Shown: positions 15,286 to 23,692 of the stretch, piece after piece
Layout: each line of letters opens with the position of its first letter
How positions within the stretch are numbered: the stretch's first letter is position 1
Assembly: GCF_012726345.1 (NCBI RefSeq)
Contig: NZ_PTXN01000011.1
Location: 1-32,704, forward strand
Length of the DNA stretch: 32,704 bases
Source of the DNA: Marinomonas sp. UCMA 3892
Lineage (GTDB): Bacteria; Pseudomonadota; Gammaproteobacteria; Pseudomonadales; Marinomonadaceae
Direction: 5' to 3'
Notes under the pieces: model-generated
The model's input: the letters and a program-made list of their open reading frames with translations, nothing else
What the model was told of the DNA's origin: nothing
The model's database searches: none
Translations under genes and position numbers: made by a program

Positions 15286-16812
15286 CTACCGCGCCTCGCA
15301 TTGCTTATAGCAGCTTGGCGATCTTGGGCAAACGGCACCGCGTGAGCAAATCAATCGAGCATCGTTGTCTATGCCGCGTTCTACCCAATTAATATTGAGA
15401 ATTTTCGCTACGCTCATGAGGTCTTTTTTGATGCTTCTCGGGATTTGGGATGAGCCTCCTTTGGTCACGCAAGCTTCCCGTAGATCGGCGGCGATGGAGA
15501 GGGCGTCTTTGCCTTGGGCATCAATGGCTGGGTTCAGATCAATACCGGAGCAAAGTACGTGGCTGTTGCCAGCAAGGTCTTGCACTTTGACCGACTCACA
15601 AGCGTAAATGCGTGGCTCGTCGCCAACATTAAGAATCGATATTTGTGCCGACGTGCCCGTGCTTGGTTCGCTTATTTTGCGAAACACAGACCAGTGCTGA
15701 CACGGGTCTTCGACCATACTCATATTGCCCCAAGGCAGAGGAATGCCATTACCCCGATACACAGCCTTCAGTTTGCCAGGCGCATAAGCATCAAAATAAT
15801 GCCAATGAGGATAAGGCGATGCTGCTGTCATGCGGCGCATGGTCACGGATTCAGAAACACCCGCCAGTTGTGCAGTATTAATTTCGTAACCATTGCGGTC
15901 CAGCATTTGTCTAAATGGCACTTTGGGGCACAGCAGCGCACCAGCAAAAAAGCTACATTCAAAGTCTCGCCAAGCAAATAGAATATCCTGAGCGTCCATG
16001 CCAGATGATTGAATTTTGGCGTTTTTCGCTTGCAGTGGTGATATCTCATTTCGCCCTGTCACTAACACGTTCTTTAGCCCGTCTTTGTCGTGTAATACCG
16101 TGTGACCTATGTGTACCGCAAGATTGTATTTCAGGCGCTGAGGCTGATTTTTCATGATTTGATTGATGTAAATCGTGCCTGGTGGATCAAAAAAAGACGT
16201 CACTACATGACTTTCATCAATGCCCATTTCTTGTAAAACCGCCAGCGGTGTTTTGCGGAACCATTTGATTTGTAAGCCCATCTGTTTAGTAATGGCGATA
16301 ATTTCATCAAGGCTCAATGGTAAGCGTTTGAGTCCCACTTCTTCCGCCGCACGTTCTAAATCTGGGAAATGATTTTGATGATGTTCTTGGTGGGCGCGAA
16401 TCAATAAATGAGCAAATTGACGACCGCTGGTGCCAGTCTGAGAAAGCATTTCAGGGATGGCTATTTGCAGTATTTCTTTGGAAAACAAAAAGTTTGGCTC
16501 TAGCGCCATGCCATCGATACCACCGCCAGATCCTTTGGTTGGGGTAATGGCTTCTTCTTCCGGAATATCATCCAAAAACCAGTCAACATCTTTTTGAAAA
16601 ACGCTGGCAATCACTTCCAAAACGTCTTCACTGGGAATGCGTTTCCCCCTTTCTATCATGGATAAATATGAAACGGATGGTGCTGATTCTGCATCGACTT
16701 TTATGCAGCGAGCAGAGAGGTCTTCCATCGTCAAACGGTTGCGTTTACGCAGGTTGCGGATCTTTGTGCCCAAAAAATGGGCCTTGCGATTGAGGCTATT
16801 TTTATTTTTCAT
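15286..16812 (-). CDS. RamB/ScfR-type short-chain acyl regulator of the glyoxylate shunt
   Basis: 508-aa regulator. It has an XRE helix-turn-helix at residues about 12-75 (L-G-T-K-I-R-N-L-R-K-R-N, S-Y-L-S-M-I-E-R-G-K-R-I-P-S). The middle is an IrrE/ImmA-like region with a degenerate metallopeptidase motif (A-V-H-I-G-H-T-V-L-H), and the C-terminal domain ends in a cysteine cluster C-S-R-G-A-V-C-P-R-S-P-S-C. This is the layout of RamB, PrpC2-regulator and ScfR-type proteins, several of which sense acetate/propionate metabolism through acyl-CoA. RamB of Corynebacterium controls the glyoxylate shunt genes. Here it is divergent from malate synthase and isocitrate lyase, the same logic. A 13-bp palindrome lies just upstream of its start. 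Confidence 0.88.
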   Translation of the reverse strand: MKNKNSLNRKAHFLGTKIRNLRKRNRLTMEDLSARCIKVDAESAPSVSYLSMIERGKRIPSEDVLEVIASVFQKDVDWFLDDIPEEEAITPTKGSGGGIDGMALEPNFLFSKEILQIAIPEMLSQTGTSGRQFAHLLIRAHQEHHQNHFPDLERAAEEVGLKRLPLSLDEIIAITKQMGLQIKWFRKTPLAVLQEMGIDESHVVTSFFDPPGTIYINQIMKNQPQRLKYNLAVHIGHTVLHDKDGLKNVLVTGRNEISPLQAKNAKIQSSGMDAQDILFAWRDFECSFFAGALLCPKVPFRQMLDRNGYEINTAQLAGVSESVTMRRMTAASPYPHWHYFDAYAPGKLKAVYRGNGIPLPWGNMSMVEDPCQHWSVFRKISEPSTGTSAQISILNVGDEPRIYACESVKVQDLAGNSHVLCSGIDLNPAIDAQGKDALSIAADLREACVTKGGSSQIPRSIKKDLMSVAKILNINWVERGIDNDARLICSRGAVCPRSPSCYKQCEAR

Positions 16813-16823
16813 TTTTGTAAAAT

Positions 16824-16836
16824 TTACACTGTGTAA
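16824..16836. promoter_or_regulatory. Perfect 13-bp palindrome, candidate RamB-type operator
   Basis: TTACACTGTGTAA is a perfect dyad centred 18 nt upstream of the regulator's start codon and 126 nt before malate synthase. Position and symmetry suggest an operator for autoregulation and perhaps for the shunt genes. The A/T-rich flanks repeat TGTAAA/TTTCACA-like half sites. Confidence 0.5.
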
Positions 16837-16955
16837 TTCTTATTGTGAAATTTTAGCTTAGACGGGCATAGACTATAAATCAAGCAATCGTTAGAGAGTT
16901 TAAACGCATTGCTAACCCTAAGAATCAGAACGATAAGAGAAAGAAGGAAAGCGAG

Positions 16956-19145
16956 ATGAATATGCCCCAAGCTAAAAATAACAGTGTGATTCATCCAGGG
17001 TTTTGCCACTTCATCAATGAAGAAGTGCTATCGCTTCACACGATTGAACCAACAAAATTTTGGCGTGATCTTGAGCAATTAATCGCTGATCTGTCGCCCA
17101 TTAATCGTCAACTTTTGGCTACTCGCGATGCAATGCAGCAGCAGATTGACCAATGGCATCTTGACCACAAAGGTCAAGGGATAGACATCAAGGCGTATGA
17201 AGCTTTCCTACGTAAGATTGGTTATTTAGTCGAAGAAGGGGAAAACTTCACTGTTACCACTTCAAATGTCGATGAAGAGATCGCGAGTCTTGCTGGCCCT
17301 CAGCTGGTGGTACCCGTTAAAAATGCGCGTTTTGCGCTGAATGCCGCCAATGCTCGTTGGGGCAGTTTGTACGACGCTTTTTACGGTACGGATGTGATTG
17401 CGAAAACATCGGGCTTAGAAACGACTGTTTTGGACAATAAAGGTTACAACCCTGCTCGTGGTGAAGCGGTTATTGCCAAAGCGAAAGACTTTTTGGACCA
17501 AGTGTTTCCATTAGAGTCTGGCTCTCACCATGACGTCATCAGTTACATGGTTTATTACCACCATTTATTGGCCTTTTTCCAAGATGGTAGCCAAACCGGT
17601 TTGCAACAGCCTTGTCAGCTGGTGGCCGTGAATGGGCAGCGCAGTGAGCCAGAAGCCATATTGCTAAAAAACAATGGTTTGCACGTTGAAATTCAATTTG
17701 ATCGTAATGGAAAAAATGGCGCAAATGACCCAGCTAATATCAATGACATTTTAATTGAGTCAGCCCTAAGCACCATTATTGATTGTGAAGATTCCGTCGC
17801 CGCGGTGGATGCGGAAGACAAAATAGAAGTGTATCGCAACTGGTTAGGACTGATGCAAGGCACGCTGGAAGCCAGCTTTAACAAAGATGGGCAAACGCAA
17901 ACACGCCGCATGAATCCTGATCGTATTTTTACGGATTTAAATAACCAAGAATACCGTTTGCATGGTCGTTCTCTGCTATTGGTTCGTAATGTTGGTCACT
18001 TGATGGAATGCGACTTGATGCAAGACGAGCTGGGTAACTTTGTTCCCGAAGGCATTATCGATGCCGTGGTGACCAGCTTGATTGGCGCTTTGGATTTACA
18101 ACGTACTGCCCATAGTCGAATGAGAAATAGTCGCACTGGCAGTATCTACATTGTGAAGCCAAAAATGCATGGCCCAGAAGAAGTCGCGTTTAGCTGCGAA
18201 TTGTTTTCTCGCGTTGAGCAAATGCTAGGTTTGCCCGAAAACACGATCAAGATCGGCATTATGGATGAAGAGCGTCGCACCACTCTGAACTTGAAAGAGT
18301 GCATTCGTCAGGCGCAATCAAGAGTCTTCTTCATCAATACCGGTTTTCTAGATCGTACTGGCGATGAAATTCACACCAGCATGCAAGCGGGTGCCTTTTT
18401 GCCAAAGGACCAAATCAAGAATCAACCTTGGATCCAAGCTTACGAGAACCGCAATGTAGACATTGGATTGCAATGTGGTTTGCCAGGCAGAGGACAAATT
18501 GGCAAAGGCATGTGGGCAATGCCAGATGAAATGGCGACCATGATGACGGCAAAAATAGCCCACCCTAAAGCGGGTGCAAATACGGCTTGGGTGCCATCAC
18601 CAACTGCTGCCACATTGCACGCATTACATTATCACCAAGTGAATGTATTTGAAGTGCAGGAGCGTATTAAAAACCGCCCAAAAGCGAATCTAACGGATCT
18701 ACTAACTATCCCAACGATTCCAAGCAACCTTACTTTGTCGCAGCAAGTGATTGAACGTGAAATCGAAAACAATGTTCAAGGGTTACTCGGTTATGTGGTG
18801 CGCTGGGTAGAAGCGGGCGTTGGTTGTTCAAAAGTCCCTGATATTAACAATGTGGGCTTGATGGAAGACCGTGCCACTTTGCGAATTTCCAGTCAGCACT
18901 TGGCAAACTGGTTGCTGCATGGAATCTGTAGCAAAGAGCAAATTGATGAGGTGATGCAACGCATGGCATTGGTGGTAGATGAACAAAATAAAGCCACCGA
19001 GGGATATCGTCCGATGGCGAACAATGCCAATAGCGTCGCTTTCAAAGCAGCGCAGGATTTGATCTTCAAAGGTGCCATTCAACCTAACGGTTATACAGAG
19101 CCCTTGCTACATGCCTATCGAATACAGGTGAAGGACACGCACTGA
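16956..19145 (+). CDS. glcB: Malate synthase G
   Basis: 729-aa cytosolic enzyme condensing glyoxylate with acetyl-CoA to give malate, the second step of the glyoxylate shunt. Length and motifs match isoform G, which is longer than isoform A (about 530 aa). Active-site counterparts are visible: R344 in V-R-N-V-G-H-L-M, E438 in I-M-D-E-E-R-R-T, D466 in G-F-L-D-R-T-G-D-E, and the general base D638 in M-E-D-R-A-T-L-R. The G-S-I-Y-I-V-K-P-K-M-H-G-P-E-E block is also typical. The ATG at 16956 follows AAGGAAAGCGAG. Isocitrate lyase follows 57 nt later with no terminator, so they form an operon. A RamB/ScfR-type regulator is divergent from it. Confidence 0.97.
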   Translation: MNMPQAKNNSVIHPGFCHFINEEVLSLHTIEPTKFWRDLEQLIADLSPINRQLLATRDAMQQQIDQWHLDHKGQGIDIKAYEAFLRKIGYLVEEGENFTVTTSNVDEEIASLAGPQLVVPVKNARFALNAANARWGSLYDAFYGTDVIAKTSGLETTVLDNKGYNPARGEAVIAKAKDFLDQVFPLESGSHHDVISYMVYYHHLLAFFQDGSQTGLQQPCQLVAVNGQRSEPEAILLKNNGLHVEIQFDRNGKNGANDPANINDILIESALSTIIDCEDSVAAVDAEDKIEVYRNWLGLMQGTLEASFNKDGQTQTRRMNPDRIFTDLNNQEYRLHGRSLLLVRNVGHLMECDLMQDELGNFVPEGIIDAVVTSLIGALDLQRTAHSRMRNSRTGSIYIVKPKMHGPEEVAFSCELFSRVEQMLGLPENTIKIGIMDEERRTTLNLKECIRQAQSRVFFINTGFLDRTGDEIHTSMQAGAFLPKDQIKNQPWIQAYENRNVDIGLQCGLPGRGQIGKGMWAMPDEMATMMTAKIAHPKAGANTAWVPSPTAATLHALHYHQVNVFEVQERIKNRPKANLTDLLTIPTIPSNLTLSQQVIEREIENNVQGLLGYVVRWVEAGVGCSKVPDINNVGLMEDRATLRISSQHLANWLLHGICSKEQIDEVMQRMALVVDEQNKATEGYRPMANNANSVAFKAAQDLIFKGAIQPNGYTEPLLHAYRIQVKDTH

Positions 19146-19202
19146 AAACGAATTAATTTCTGAGAATTTGTACCCATTTAAACAACCTAAAGAGCGAGAA
19201 AA

Positions 19203-20807
19203 ATGATGCATACTTACAAAAATAAAACGCAACAAGCTAGCCAGACGATCCATTCACAAGGTCCAACTTGGGCAGCGATGAACCCAGAATCTGTGGTTAG
19301 AATGCAATTGCAAAACCGTTTTAATACGGGGTTAGATATCGCGAAATACACAGCTAAGATCATGCGCGAAGACATGGCGAACTATGACAAAGACCCAGCG
19401 AATTACACTCAGTCTTTAGGTTGCTGGCATGGTTTTATCGGCCAACAAAAAATGATTTCTATCAAGAAACATTTTGGTACAACCCGTAGCCGTTACTTGT
19501 ACTTGTCTGGTTGGATGGTCGCGGCGATGCGTTCTGAATTTGGTCCATTGCCAGATCAATCTATGCATGAAAAAACTTCGGTGCCAGCTTTGATCGAAGA
19601 GCTATACACCTTTTTGAAACAAGCAGATGCCCGTGAGTTACAGCATTTATTCAAAGAGATGGACGAAGCGAGAGAAGCGGGCGATCAAGTTCGCGAGCAA
19701 GCGACACAGCAAAAAATCGATAATTTTGAAACTCATATTGTGCCAATTATTGCTGATATCGATGCTGGCTTTGGTAACGAAGAAGCGACCTATTTGCTAG
19801 CGAAGAAAATGATCGAAGCGGGCGCTTGCTGTATCCAGATTGAAAACCAAGTGTCTGATGCTAAGCAATGTGGTCACCAAGATGGCAAGGTAACCGTGCC
19901 GCATGAAGACTTCCTAGCGAAAATTAATGCTGTACGTTACGCCTTTTTAGAATTGGGTGTAGATGATGGTGTGATCGTAGCGCGTACAGATTCTTTGGGT
20001 GCGGGTTTAACGCAAAAGATCCCAGTATCACAAACGGCTGGCGACTTGGCGGAACAATACAATGCCTTTATTGATGGCGAAGAAGTGACGTCACTGGAGC
20101 AAATGAAGTCTGGTGATATGGCGATCAAACTGGGTGAGCGTTTGATTAAGCCAACTCGTTTAGCCAATGGTTTGGTGCGCTTTAAGTCGAATACAGGTGA
20201 AGATCGTGTGGTGCTGGATTGTATTACGTCTTTGCAAAATGGCGCGGATCTATTGTGGATCGAAACGGAAAAACCGCATATTGGTCAAATAGCTTCCTTG
20301 GTGAATCGTATTCGTGAGGTTATGCCAAATGCTAAGCTTGTGTATAACAATAGTCCGTCTTTCAACTGGACATTGAACTTCCGTCAGCAAGTGTTTGATG
20401 CTTGGATGGAAGAAGGCAAAGACGTGAGTCAATATGACCGCGACAAGCTGATGTCTCAAGATTACGACGGTAGCGCATTGTCAGAGGAAGCGGATGAGCG
20501 TATTCGTAGTTTCCAGAAAGACGCGGCGGCTCAAGCGGGTATTTTCCACCATTTGATTACCTTGCCGACGTACCATACAGCTGCCTTGTCTACGGACAAT
20601 TTAGCGAAAGACTACTTCGGTGAACTTGGCATGTTGGGCTACGTGAGAGAGGTACAGCGTAAAGAAATTCGCCAAGGCTTGGCTTGTGTGAAACATCAGG
20701 ACATGTCTGGATCAAACATTGGTGATGATCATAAAGAATATTTCTCTGGTGAGCAGGCCCTTAAAGCCTCTGGTAAAGACAATACTATGAATCAATTTGC
20801 GGTCTGA
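19203..20807 (+). CDS. aceA: Isocitrate lyase, long form
   Basis: 534-aa enzyme cleaving isocitrate to glyoxylate and succinate, the first step of the glyoxylate shunt. It is the long bacterial form (about 530 aa) as in Pseudomonas, not the 434-aa E. coli type. The catalytic loop reads K221-Q-C223-G-H225 followed by Q-D-G-K-V-T-V-P, where the E. coli-type enzyme has K-K-C-G-H. The Mg2+/substrate region D-I-D-A-G-F-G is at about 185-191, and N-N-S-P-S-F-N-W lies further on. Two ATGs are adjacent; the first follows AGAGCGAG. It forms an operon with malate synthase and ends before a strong terminator. Carbon flow through both enzymes allows growth on acetate or fatty acids. Confidence 0.97.
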   Translation: MMHTYKNKTQQASQTIHSQGPTWAAMNPESVVRMQLQNRFNTGLDIAKYTAKIMREDMANYDKDPANYTQSLGCWHGFIGQQKMISIKKHFGTTRSRYLYLSGWMVAAMRSEFGPLPDQSMHEKTSVPALIEELYTFLKQADARELQHLFKEMDEAREAGDQVREQATQQKIDNFETHIVPIIADIDAGFGNEEATYLLAKKMIEAGACCIQIENQVSDAKQCGHQDGKVTVPHEDFLAKINAVRYAFLELGVDDGVIVARTDSLGAGLTQKIPVSQTAGDLAEQYNAFIDGEEVTSLEQMKSGDMAIKLGERLIKPTRLANGLVRFKSNTGEDRVVLDCITSLQNGADLLWIETEKPHIGQIASLVNRIREVMPNAKLVYNNSPSFNWTLNFRQQVFDAWMEEGKDVSQYDRDKLMSQDYDGSALSEEADERIRSFQKDAAAQAGIFHHLITLPTYHTAALSTDNLAKDYFGELGMLGYVREVQRKEIRQGLACVKHQDMSGSNIGDDHKEYFSGEQALKASGKDNTMNQFAV

Positions 20808-20841
20808 TTTAATGGAGTAAGTGTCAGAGTGTATTGATAGC

Positions 20842-20877
20842 AAAGGCCTACAGTCTTCCCCCTGTAGGCCTTTTTTT
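20842..20877 (+). terminator. Rho-independent terminator after aceA
   Basis: AAAGGCCTACAG (20842-20853) and CTGTAGGCCTTT (20862-20873) form a 12-bp stem with an 8-nt loop followed by a run of T. Confidence 0.93.
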
Positions 20878-20979
20878 GTTTGGTTTTCAATAGTACTTAA
20901 ATGCACTATGATGGATAAATCAGTCTATTGAAGCTGATGCACCTTAAACTATTAATGGGCATTTAATCTGAGAACGCTA

Positions 20980-22785
20980 TTGAATAATTCACGCTATACG
21001 TTGGGCGATCAACAACTCAATGATATTAGCTTAAAGGATTTAGCTAGACGCTCTAGGTATGGCGGTGTATTTTATTTATTAGCATTCTGGGCTGCTACTT
21101 TTAGCTCTACAACAGCTCGTGAACACATAGATATTATTGGTGTTTTTTCAGGCTGTTTTTTACTGTTGCAGATTTATCGTTTAGTGTTATTTTTTAAAGT
21201 CTCTTCATCAAATGATATTGATATCTCCACGTACTTTCCTCGTTATGCTTTTATCTACAATTTATCCGCCATTTTTTGGGTAAGCGGTTCTGCTTGGCTT
21301 TTTTACATTAACCCGATTGTCGACTTGGCGGTGACTATTAATATGATGGCTGCTGCAGGTATCAGTATTGGTGGTGTCACAGTACTGGCACCTTCTTATA
21401 AATTAATGCGCAGTTATTTTGTATTGATTTGCTTCCCTTTCGCCTTAGCTGCCGGATTGCTGCTAAACGAGCCTGGTAACTTGATTGTAGTGGGCTTAAT
21501 TATTGGTTATGGCTTGTTTATTTTTATAACTGGAAAACAACAAAATCGTGTTTACTGGCAGGCCCTTAATGATAATTTGAAACTTTCAGTACAGGCAGAA
21601 GAGCTAGAAAAAGCGAAAGTTGAAGCCGAGCGCGCAGGGCAAGCAAAAGCCGATTTTTTAGCCGCAATGACTCATGAGATCCGCACACCTATGAATGGCG
21701 TTCTTGGCATGGCTCAATTACTGGCGATGGGCGACCTGAATGAAAAGCAAAAGCAGCAAGTGACGGTCATCAATAATGCCGGTCGAACCTTGATGCATAT
21801 AATCAATAATATTTTAGATTACTCTAAAATTAATGCTGAACAATTGGCGCTAGAAAAAATTCCTTTTGATACACGCAATGTTGTTAATGAAGTGAAATTA
21901 TTGCTTGCCCCTCAGTTCGAGAAAAAACCAATCACACTCAAATCTAGTATCGAAAATATTCCCTCGTTCGTACTAGGTGATCCTTTTAGACTGCATCAAA
22001 TTCTTTATAACTTGGTTGGAAATGCCTTTAAGTTTACCGAAAAAGGGGAAATCTCGATTGAGGTTTCTAGTAAGGAAAGTGATGCAGAAAATACCGTAAT
22101 CTTGTCGTTTTCCGTTAAGGATACAGGGATAGGAATTTCCCCCGAGGACCAAAAGCAAATTTTTGAGCAATTTTATCAGGTGAGCCATTTCGACCCTAAT
22201 ATTCGTGGAACAGGATTAGGTTTGAGCATTACCCAACGCTTAGTTGAGTTGATGGGCGGAACCATTTCATTGATCAGTGAAATAGGAGTTGGTAGTCGAT
22301 TTACTGTCGATATTCCATTTGTTTTGGCGACGGAAGTAGAAGGTCAAAAACTTTCAATTCCCATGGAAAATATAGCCGTGCAATCCAATATTGAGTCTGA
22401 TCTTTGCATCCTTTTGGCAGAAGATAATAAAGTGAATCAAATGATCTGCGAGCAATTCTTTTTGAAGCTGGGGGGCTCTGTGGATCTAGCTGAAACAGGC
22501 GTTATGGCATTGGAAAAGTTTAATGGCACCAAGAAATACGATGTGATCTTTATGGATTGCAACATGCCTGAAATGGATGGATTTTCGACTACGGTTGCCA
22601 TTCGGCGAATCGAGAAAGAAAGAGGGTTAAAGCAAATACCGATTGTTGCTCTAACTGCCCACGTAGAAGAAAAAATCAAAAGACAATGTCTTGATTCTGG
22701 TATGAATGCTTTCATTAGCAAACCTTTTTTGTTTGAAGATATAGAGGCTATGGTGAATAAGGTACGAAGCAGGGAATTGCTTTGA
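20980..22785 (+). CDS. Hybrid sensor histidine kinase with receiver domain
   Basis: 601-aa membrane kinase. About six transmembrane helices (residues about 28-182) form a membrane-embedded sensor. A short coiled coil (about 195-225) leads to the HisKA domain with phospho-acceptor H232 in T-H232-E-I-R-T-P-M-N. The HATPase domain has N-L-V-G-N-A-F-K-F (N box), D-T-G-I-G-I and G-T-G-L-G-L. A C-terminal receiver domain has the acidic pair E481-D482, phospho-acceptor D526 and K581. This is the BarA/ArcB-like hybrid layout without a visible Hpt domain, so a separate Hpt partner is expected. The start is TTG at 20980 with a weak ribosome site; no better in-frame start exists before a stop at 20953. 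Its target is not evident, though hcp follows. Confidence 0.9.
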   Translation: MNNSRYTLGDQQLNDISLKDLARRSRYGGVFYLLAFWAATFSSTTAREHIDIIGVFSGCFLLLQIYRLVLFFKVSSSNDIDISTYFPRYAFIYNLSAIFWVSGSAWLFYINPIVDLAVTINMMAAAGISIGGVTVLAPSYKLMRSYFVLICFPFALAAGLLLNEPGNLIVVGLIIGYGLFIFITGKQQNRVYWQALNDNLKLSVQAEELEKAKVEAERAGQAKADFLAAMTHEIRTPMNGVLGMAQLLAMGDLNEKQKQQVTVINNAGRTLMHIINNILDYSKINAEQLALEKIPFDTRNVVNEVKLLLAPQFEKKPITLKSSIENIPSFVLGDPFRLHQILYNLVGNAFKFTEKGEISIEVSSKESDAENTVILSFSVKDTGIGISPEDQKQIFEQFYQVSHFDPNIRGTGLGLSITQRLVELMGGTISLISEIGVGSRFTVDIPFVLATEVEGQKLSIPMENIAVQSNIESDLCILLAEDNKVNQMICEQFFLKLGGSVDLAETGVMALEKFNGTKKYDVIFMDCNMPEMDGFSTTVAIRRIEKERGLKQIPIVALTAHVEEKIKRQCLDSGMNAFISKPFLFEDIEAMVNKVRSRELL

Positions 22786-22797
22786 CTTATTGAGTAA

Positions 22798-22849
22798 GCA
22801 AACTCTCGCTCGTCGGGCGATTTTTCGCCTGACCCCAAGCGAAGTTTTG
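22798..22849. promoter_or_regulatory. Folded element downstream of the histidine kinase
   Basis: A core stem GTCGGGCGA/TCGCCTGAC (22812-22820 with 22825-22833, one wobble, TTTT loop) is enclosed by CGCT/AGCG and GCAAA/TTTGC segments. It begins 13 nt after the kinase stop. There is a short TTTT in the outer arm but no clean T-tract, so it is either an atypical terminator or a folded RNA element. Confidence 0.45.
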
Positions 22850-22903
22850 CTCGATGGTAGAGTGTGTTTTTATTAACCCATTGAAAATATTGACTATTTT
22901 TAA

Positions 22904-22920
22904 TTGGCATCCATCTTGCT
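22904..22920 (+). promoter_or_regulatory. Predicted sigma-54 (RpoN) promoter of hcp
   Basis: TTGGCATCCATCTTGCT matches the -24/-12 pattern YTGGCACGRNNNTTGCW at all key positions, with GG and GC at the required spacing. Transcription would start near 22931, about 50 nt before hcp, leaving a leader with a small GTGTT/AACAC hairpin. hcp operons elsewhere (for example in Vibrio cholerae) are driven by RpoN with the activator VasH. No activator gene is in the window. Confidence 0.7.
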
Positions 22921-22979
22921 CTTCCTAGGGCGAGTGTTAAAAACACGTTTTTACTATTTTTTAAATAAGGAATTTTATT

Positions 22980-23498
22980 ATGCCAACGCCATGTTTTATC
23001 TCGATCGAAGGGGAATCTCAGGGTCTTATCACTGCTGGTGCCATGACAGTCGATTCTATCGGTGACGTAGGCTTGGAAGGTCATGATGACGAAATGCTGG
23101 TGCAACGCTTTGACCACAATGTCACCGTACCGACTAACCCACAGTCTGGTAATCCATCTGGTCAACGCGTACATAAGCCATTCAAATTCACCGTTGCTTT
23201 GAACAAAGCGGTTCCACTGCTTTACAACGCCTTGTCTTCTGGTGAAAAACTGCCAAAAGTAGAATTGAAATGGTACCGCACGTCTGCAGAAGGTAAGCAA
23301 GAGAACTTCTTCGTTACCGCACTAGAAGGCGCGGTTATCGTGGACATCCATTGCGAAATGCCACATTGCCAAGACCCTGCGATGGGCAACTTCACACAGA
23401 ACCTAACGGTCTCTATGGCTTACCGTAAGATCACTTGGGATCACATCAACTCTGGTACGTCTGGTTCTGACGACTGGAGCAAGCCAATCGAAGCGTAA
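22980..23498 (+). CDS. hcp: Type VI secretion tube protein Hcp
   Basis: 172-aa Hcp, the ring protein that stacks into the inner tube of the type VI secretion system and also carries small effectors. Recognisable features are the opening P-T-P-C-F-I-S-I-E-G-E-S-Q-G, the H-D-D-E-M-L-V-Q-R-F-D-H-N-V-T-V-P strand, H-K-P-F-K-F-T-V-A-L-N-K-A-V-P-L-L and the late M-A-Y-R-K-I-T-W block. Length is usual for the family with no extra C-terminal toxin domain. The start ATG follows AAGGA. It is a single-gene transcript: a sigma-54-type promoter precedes it and a strong terminator follows. No sheath or baseplate genes are in this window, so this is an auxiliary hcp-vgrG locus. Confidence 0.96.
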   Translation: MPTPCFISIEGESQGLITAGAMTVDSIGDVGLEGHDDEMLVQRFDHNVTVPTNPQSGNPSGQRVHKPFKFTVALNKAVPLLYNALSSGEKLPKVELKWYRTSAEGKQENFFVTALEGAVIVDIHCEMPHCQDPAMGNFTQNLTVSMAYRKITWDHINSGTSGSDDWSKPIEA

Positions 23499-23512
23499 GC
23501 TCGTTTTGGTTT

Positions 23513-23543
23513 AGGCCGCCTGTTTGCTCAGGCGGCCTTTTTG
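23513..23543 (+). terminator. Rho-independent terminator after hcp
   Basis: AGGCCGCCTG (23513-23522) and CAGGCGGCCT (23529-23538) form a 10-bp perfect stem with a 6-nt loop followed by TTTT. Confidence 0.93.
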
Positions 23544-23576
23544 CGTATTAATGGTTCACATTTTTTGCGCAATCCT

Positions 23577-23612
23577 CACGTTCTTCGGGGTAGATGGTCG
23601 GTTACGAACGTG
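23577..23612. repeat. Inverted repeat upstream of vgrG1
   Basis: TCACGTTC (23576-23583) and GAACGTGA (23606-23613) are perfect 8-nt inverted arms separated by 22 nt. They lie about 80 nt before vgrG1. This could be a regulator site or a leader hairpin; no match to a known motif. Confidence 0.4.
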
Positions 23613-23692
23613 AATAATGGGCTGTTTAAAATAGGCACTTCACCACTTGCATTCTACGAATGAGATAGACCGTCATAACAAAGGAAACTGGT

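Noticed and set aside
22437..23300. 287-codon open frame opposite the kinase end and hcp
   Set aside because: It overlaps two certain genes and the sigma-54 promoter and shows no family motif.
23551..23570. Possible sigma-54 site before vgrG copy 1 (TGG...TTGC)
   Set aside because: The spacing between GG and GC is two bases too long.
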